From NCBI GenBank assembly GCA_017468085.1, contig JAFUJR010000015.1, positions 144,618-208,617 on the forward strand: DNA of 64,000 bases, given 5' to 3'. Position numbers and translations under genes: made by a program. Below the pieces are notes generated by a model. The model was not told the origin of the DNA. It searched no databases and saw nothing but the letters and a program-made list of their open reading frames with translations. Positions 60,607 to 64,000 of the stretch are shown here, one piece after another. This DNA comes from Clostridia bacterium (lineage in GTDB: Bacteria > Bacillota > Clostridia > Christensenellales > Borkfalkiaceae). How positions within the stretch are numbered: the first letter of the stretch is position 1; each line of letters opens with the position of its first letter.

Positions 60607-62061
60607 ATGGCAATCAATTGGACAGAAGCTCAAATTGAAGAAGTGGTTGCCGCAGTGATAAAGAATTTGGGCGGAGCAACCGCCGCAAAAAGCGGTTGGG
60701 ATTCCACCCAGTACAATGGTCGCAGACTTATCGGCGTTTACGCGGATATGAACGACGCAATCGACGCCGCAACGGCAGGCTATAAAGCGATCCGCGCGAT
60801 GTCCTTGGAAGAAAGAGAAAAGGTCATCACCGCCGTTCGCGAACTCTGCCGCAAGGAAGCGCCTATCATGGCAAACCTTGGCGTAACGGAAACGAAGATG
60901 GGCCGTGTTTCGCACAAGACGGCGAAGCATATCCTCGTCGCGGACAAAACCCCCGGCACGGCAGACATCGTTTGCCAAGCAAAGACGGGCGATTTTGGTT
61001 TGACCTTGACGGAAATGGCTCCCTTCGGCGTAGTCGGCAGTATCACTCCCAGCACCAACCCTTCTGAAACGGTTATCTGCAACAGTATCGGTATGATTGC
61101 GGCAGGTAACGGCGTGGTATTCAACCCCCACCCCAACGCAATCGCAACCTCCAACTACGCAGTAGACCTCGTCAACCGCGCCAGCGCAATGGCGGGCGGG
61201 CCGAAGGTTCTCGTAGCGTCGGTGGTAAAACCTACTTTGGATACGGCGCAGATCATGTACAAGCACCCCAACGTTCGCTTGCTCGTTTGCACGGGCGGCC
61301 CCGGCGTCGTTCGCTCAGTGCTTTCCAGCGGTAAAAAGGCAATCGGCGCAGGCGCGGGCAATCCCCCTGTAATCGTAGACGACACCGCGGATATTAAAAA
61401 AGCGGGCAAGGACATCATCGACGGCTGTTCGTTCGATAACAATCTGCCTTGTATTGCGGAAAAAGAGGTATTCGCGTTTAGAAATATCGCGGACGAACTC
61501 ATTTCCGAAATGCAGAAAAACGGCGCGTATAAAATCACTTCCGAACAAGCTGCCAAGCTGGCAAAAATCGTTCTCGTTGACGTAAAGAACCCCAAAACGG
61601 GCATTGTCAAAAAGACGATCAGCCGTGATTGCGTAGGCCGCGACGCGGCGGTATTGCTCGCAAAAATCGGTATCAACGTAGGCCCTGAAATCCGTTGTAT
61701 CATCTGCGAAACGGACTTCAATCACCCCTTCGTACAGGAAGAATTGATGATGCCCATTCTGCCCATCGTCCGCGTGGACAACATCGACCAAGCCATCGAC
61801 TTGGCGGTAAAGGCAGAACACGGCAACCGCCACACGGCGCATATGCACTCGAAGAATATCGACCACCTCACTCGCTTTGCAAGAGCGGTGGAAACGACGA
61901 TCTTCGTCAAGAACGCACCCTCGTACGCAGGTATCGGTTTCGGCGGCGAAGGGCACACGACTTTCACGATTGCAGGTCCTACGGGCGAAGGCTTGACCAG
62001 CGCGCGTAGCTTCACCAGATATCGCCGTTGCGTGCTTTCCGAAGCGTTCAGAATTATCTAA
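60607..62061 (+). CDS. CoA-acylating aldehyde dehydrogenase with N-terminal encapsulation peptide
   Basis: This 484-residue PduP/EutE-type enzyme oxidises propionaldehyde or lactaldehyde to the acyl-CoA. The first 20 residues, NWTEAQIEEVVAAVIKNL, form an amphipathic helix followed by a short linker, an encapsulation peptide. The catalytic domain has FGVVGSITPSTNPSETVICN, VCTGGPGVVRSVLSSGKKAIGAGAGNPPVIVD and the nucleophile Cys in CSFDNNLPCIAEKEV. ATG 60607 has AAGGAGA; the frame continues upstream into the intergenic hairpin, which I reject as coding. Confidence 0.93.
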   Translation: MAINWTEAQIEEVVAAVIKNLGGATAAKSGWDSTQYNGRRLIGVYADMNDAIDAATAGYKAIRAMSLEEREKVITAVRELCRKEAPIMANLGVTETKMGRVSHKTAKHILVADKTPGTADIVCQAKTGDFGLTLTEMAPFGVVGSITPSTNPSETVICNSIGMIAAGNGVVFNPHPNAIATSNYAVDLVNRASAMAGGPKVLVASVVKPTLDTAQIMYKHPNVRLLVCTGGPGVVRSVLSSGKKAIGAGAGNPPVIVDDTADIKKAGKDIIDGCSFDNNLPCIAEKEVFAFRNIADELISEMQKNGAYKITSEQAAKLAKIVLVDVKNPKTGIVKKTISRDCVGRDAAVLLAKIGINVGPEIRCIICETDFNHPFVQEELMMPILPIVRVDNIDQAIDLAVKAEHGNRHTAHMHSKNIDHLTRFARAVETTIFVKNAPSYAGIGFGGEGHTTFTIAGPTGEGLTSARSFTRYRRCVLSEAFRII

Positions 62062-62077
62062 AAAGGAGAGAAAAACT

Positions 62078-63283
62078 ATGGATATTACTTCTTCCCAAGT
62101 AGAAAGCATCGTCCGTAAAATTCTCGGTGAAATGGGCAATTCTTGTTCGAGAGCTACAAGCTCTGGCAAAATCCCCAAAACCGCGAAGGTGGCAATGCTC
62201 ACTGCGCAAAAGAAAATCGAAGTAAAAGAATTCCCCATTCCTGCGCTCACCGACGACGACATCCTCGTAAAAGTAGAGGGTTGCGGCGTCTGCGGTACGG
62301 ACGTGCACGAATGGAAGGTCGATCCGTTCGGGATCATTCCCGTAACCCTCGGCCACGAAGGCACGGGCGAAATCGTTTACCTCGGTAAAAACATTAAGGC
62401 AGATACGTCGGGCAAGCCCATCAAAGTGGGCGACAAGCTCGTAACCAGCGTTATCAGCTGCGGCGAATGCCACGTCTGCCGTAACCACCCCGCAAACACC
62501 AACCTTTGCGACAAGCAAGGCGTATTCGGGCTGATTCCCCACAGCGACGCAAACCCCTTCACGGGTTGGTTCGCAGAATATCTTCTTATCCGCGGTAAGG
62601 GTTCGACCTACTTCGTCGTAAACGACCTGAACTTGAAAGAAAGAATGATTTTGGAACTTGCTTGCGTTTGCGTACACGCTTTGAAGAGAGCGCAAACCAC
62701 CGGTCTTATCAACTTCAACTCCAAAGTCCTTATTCAAGGTCTTGGCCCCGTTGGTTTGGTTATGATCAGCGTGCTTCGCGCGGCGGGTATCAACCACATC
62801 ATCGCAATCGACGGTACGCCGATGCGTTTGGAAGCGGCTAAAAAGCTCGGCGCGAAAACGGTTATCAACTTCAAGGAAATGACCACGCTCGAAGAAAGAG
62901 TCGCTTACGTCAAGAGCGTAGCGAACGGCGTCGGCGCAGACTTCGCGTTCCAATGCACGGGCGCGCCTATGGCGGCAAAGGATATCTTCGAATATATCCG
63001 TCGCGGCGGCGGCCTTTGCGAAATGGGCTTCTTCGTAAACAACGGCGAATACACGGTAAATCCTCACTTCGCAATGTGCAACAAGGAAATCAACCTCGTC
63101 GGTTCTTGGGACTATTCGGCAGACGATTATCCCACCACGATGGCGTTCCTTCGTCAGGCAAGAGAAATGAATATTCCCGTATGCGATTTGATCACGCACG
63201 AATATTCGCTTGATGAATTGAACGAAGCGATGGAAACGAACGTGGCGCAGAAGGGTATTAAGATTTGCTACGTCGCTAAGTAA
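62078..63283 (+). CDS. BMC-associated zinc alcohol dehydrogenase with N-terminal encapsulation peptide
   Basis: This 401-residue medium-chain dehydrogenase has an N-terminal helix DITSSQVESIVRKILGEM and a Ser-rich linker, an encapsulation peptide. The catalytic domain has GCGVCGTDVHEWK and LGHEGTGEIV (catalytic zinc), the structural zinc loop CGECHVCRNHPANTNLC, and GLGPVGLVMISVLRAAG for NAD. It resembles threonine dehydrogenase-type proteins. In the compartment it would recycle NADH by reducing lactaldehyde to 1,2-propanediol, or propionaldehyde to propanol. Confidence 0.9.
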   Translation: MDITSSQVESIVRKILGEMGNSCSRATSSGKIPKTAKVAMLTAQKKIEVKEFPIPALTDDDILVKVEGCGVCGTDVHEWKVDPFGIIPVTLGHEGTGEIVYLGKNIKADTSGKPIKVGDKLVTSVISCGECHVCRNHPANTNLCDKQGVFGLIPHSDANPFTGWFAEYLLIRGKGSTYFVVNDLNLKERMILELACVCVHALKRAQTTGLINFNSKVLIQGLGPVGLVMISVLRAAGINHIIAIDGTPMRLEAAKKLGAKTVINFKEMTTLEERVAYVKSVANGVGADFAFQCTGAPMAAKDIFEYIRRGGGLCEMGFFVNNGEYTVNPHFAMCNKEINLVGSWDYSADDYPTTMAFLRQAREMNIPVCDLITHEYSLDELNEAMETNVAQKGIKICYVAK

Positions 63284-63425
63284 AGCGTGTATATGCGTCG
63301 TATTTCGGCGGCGCGCTGTGGCAACCCTCGGTTACGTACGCATAAGTATGCGCCCTCGGGTTTTCCTCGCGCTTCTTGAACTACTCGCAGCTCCACACTT
63401 TATCCCTATCCACAATAGGCGACGT
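63281..63425 (+). repeat. Stop-codon-adjacent palindromic element in the BMC operon
   Basis: TAAAGCGTGTATATGCG begins at the dehydrogenase stop, and CGCAGCTCCACACTTTA ends the element in inverted form. The middle (CGGCGGCGCGCTGTGGCAACC) matches the element after prmA. It separates the enzyme genes from the shell genes. Confidence 0.5.
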
Positions 63426-63451
63426 AAAATCCCGACACAGGAGAAAACAAT

Positions 63452-63769
63452 ATGGCACTTGGTATGATAGAAGTTTTCGGCTTTGCAACCTCGATTGTCG
63501 TAGCGGACGCAATGGCGAAGGCGGCGGACGTGAAAGTCGTCGCAATCGACAAAAATAAGCCCGCGGCAGGCGACGCGGCAAAAGTGCCCCTCGTTATGGC
63601 AATCAAAGTAGAGGGGAGCGCGGCGGCTGTGGAAGCGGCGATCCAAGCAGGCAAAGCAGAGGCGGAAAAAAGAGAATTGTACATCACCCACAAGGTGATT
63701 GCAAGACAGAGCGAGGAAATTGAATGGTTCGCCCATTTAAGCGCCCTCGGCAAAGATAAATTAAGATAA
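63452..63769 (+). CDS. BMC shell protein (hexamer-type)
   Basis: This 105-residue single BMC domain starts ALGMIEVFGFATSIVVADAMAKAADVKVV and contains AIKVEGSAAAVEAAIQAG, the expected fold for a hexameric shell tile. A short basic tail follows. CAGGAG precedes the ATG. It has an unusual pore region (DKNKPAAGDAAKVPL), different from the shell protein that follows. Confidence 0.92.
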   Translation: MALGMIEVFGFATSIVVADAMAKAADVKVVAIDKNKPAAGDAAKVPLVMAIKVEGSAAAVEAAIQAGKAEAEKRELYITHKVIARQSEEIEWFAHLSALGKDKLR

Positions 63770-63808
63770 AAAAATAAAAAAAATATATAATTCAAGGAGA
63801 AAATTATT

Positions 63809-64000
63809 ATGATGGAAGCATTGGGTATGGTAGAAACCAGAGGTCTTGTAGCGGCAATCGAAGCGGCAGATGCAATGGTAAAGGCAGCAAACGTAGTTCT
63901 TATCGGCAGCGAAAAGATCGGTAGCGGCTTGGTAAGCGTTATGGTTCGCGGCGACGTTGGCGCAGTAAAGGCGGCTGTTGAAGCAGGTACTGCGGCGGCT
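63809..64000 (+). CDS. BMC shell protein, 5' part only
   Basis: The first 64 codons are present; the window ends within the gene. [33 protein letters not shown] then [26 protein letters not shown] is a standard PduA/EutM-like hexameric BMC domain. AAGGAG precedes the ATG; the second ATG, three bases later, is also possible. More shell and enzyme genes are expected beyond the window. Confidence 0.93.
   Translation, partial: MMEALGMVETRGLVAAIEAADAMVKAANVVLIGSEKIGSGLVSVMVRGDVGAVKAAVEAGTAAA

Noticed and set aside
62054-63199. 381-codon open frame opposite the BMC alcohol dehydrogenase
   Set aside because: Shadow of a strongly biased gene; no domain or start signal.

Overview
The window reads as a chromosomal contig from an uncultured anaerobic, spore-forming Clostridia-type Bacillota, probably a gut lineage. 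Evidence: a spoIIGA-sigE-(zinc ribbon)-sigG sporulation block, a YlmC/YmxH-type PRC-barrel protein, OmpR-type two-component systems, a FakA/FakB fatty-acid kinase pair, an FMN riboswitch ahead of a RibU-like ECF component, BspA-type leucine-rich-repeat lipoproteins, and a sugar-degrading bacterial microcompartment (BMC). Genus cannot be told from the sequence. No phage, integrase, transposase or CRISPR array was seen.

Layout. 0.2-1.2 kb: rnhB-yraN. 1.2-2.8 kb: a BspA-like lipoprotein on the minus strand with a structured leader. 3-6.1 kb: sporulation sigma block. 6.3-10.2 kb: YwaF-like membrane protein, PRC-barrel protein, response regulator and histidine kinase. 10.2-16.5 kb: FMN riboswitch-ribU, then tsaE-tsaB-rimI-hydrolase-murF-ddl (tRNA t6A and cell wall). 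16.5-17.8 kb: a zinc-ribbon membrane protein behind a promoter with a 12-G spacer, facing a small HTH regulator and an antisense promoter. 18-20.8 kb: obg, yhbY, grpE, GNAT. 20.8-25.9 kb: a 1415-residue BspA-like lipoprotein flanked by palindromic repeats and preceded by the same leader type as the first BspA gene. 26-29 kb: SDR, maltose-type acetyltransferase, a zinc-ribbon/membrane/biotinyl fusion and an oadB-like remnant. 29.2-32.3 kb: dnaK-dnaJ. 32.3-33 kb: HTH repressor with a divergent small gene and three operators. 33-35.9 kb: AraC regulator and fucI. 36-42 kb: prmA, rsmE, mtaB, HIT, trmO and an anion permease. 42-47.4 kb: DUF1653 protein, GH31, QueG-like protein, second two-component system. 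47.5-50.1 kb: fakA-fakB. 50.2-54.8 kb: tRNA-Ser, small NDT-like gene, hpt, hydrolase, CBM9-like protein, PHP phosphoesterase, DeoR regulator. 55-64 kb: rhaB, SGNH hydrolase, rhaA, ackA, class II aldolase, CoA-acylating aldehyde dehydrogenase, zinc alcohol dehydrogenase and two BMC shell genes; the last runs off the window.

How the genes work together. RhaA and RhaB convert L-rhamnose to rhamnulose-1-phosphate. The aldolase would cleave this to DHAP and lactaldehyde inside a shell. Three enzymes carry terminal amphipathic helices that look like encapsulation peptides. FucI, 20 kb upstream beside its own AraC regulator, would feed L-fucose toward the same type of chemistry.

The most unusual signals lie between or underneath genes. 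(1) Two unlinked BspA-like genes share a promoter-leader-attenuator architecture with compensatory changes in at least three helices, a candidate undescribed riboswitch-like RNA. (2) A promoter whose 17-nt spacer holds twelve consecutive G, probably phase-variable, drives a gene that also faces a consensus antisense promoter under a palindromic operator. (3) A 19-nt motif recurs at least 13 times in one orientation irrespective of gene direction. (4) A biotinyl domain is fused to a zinc-ribbon membrane protein next to a decayed Na+-pump decarboxylase gene.
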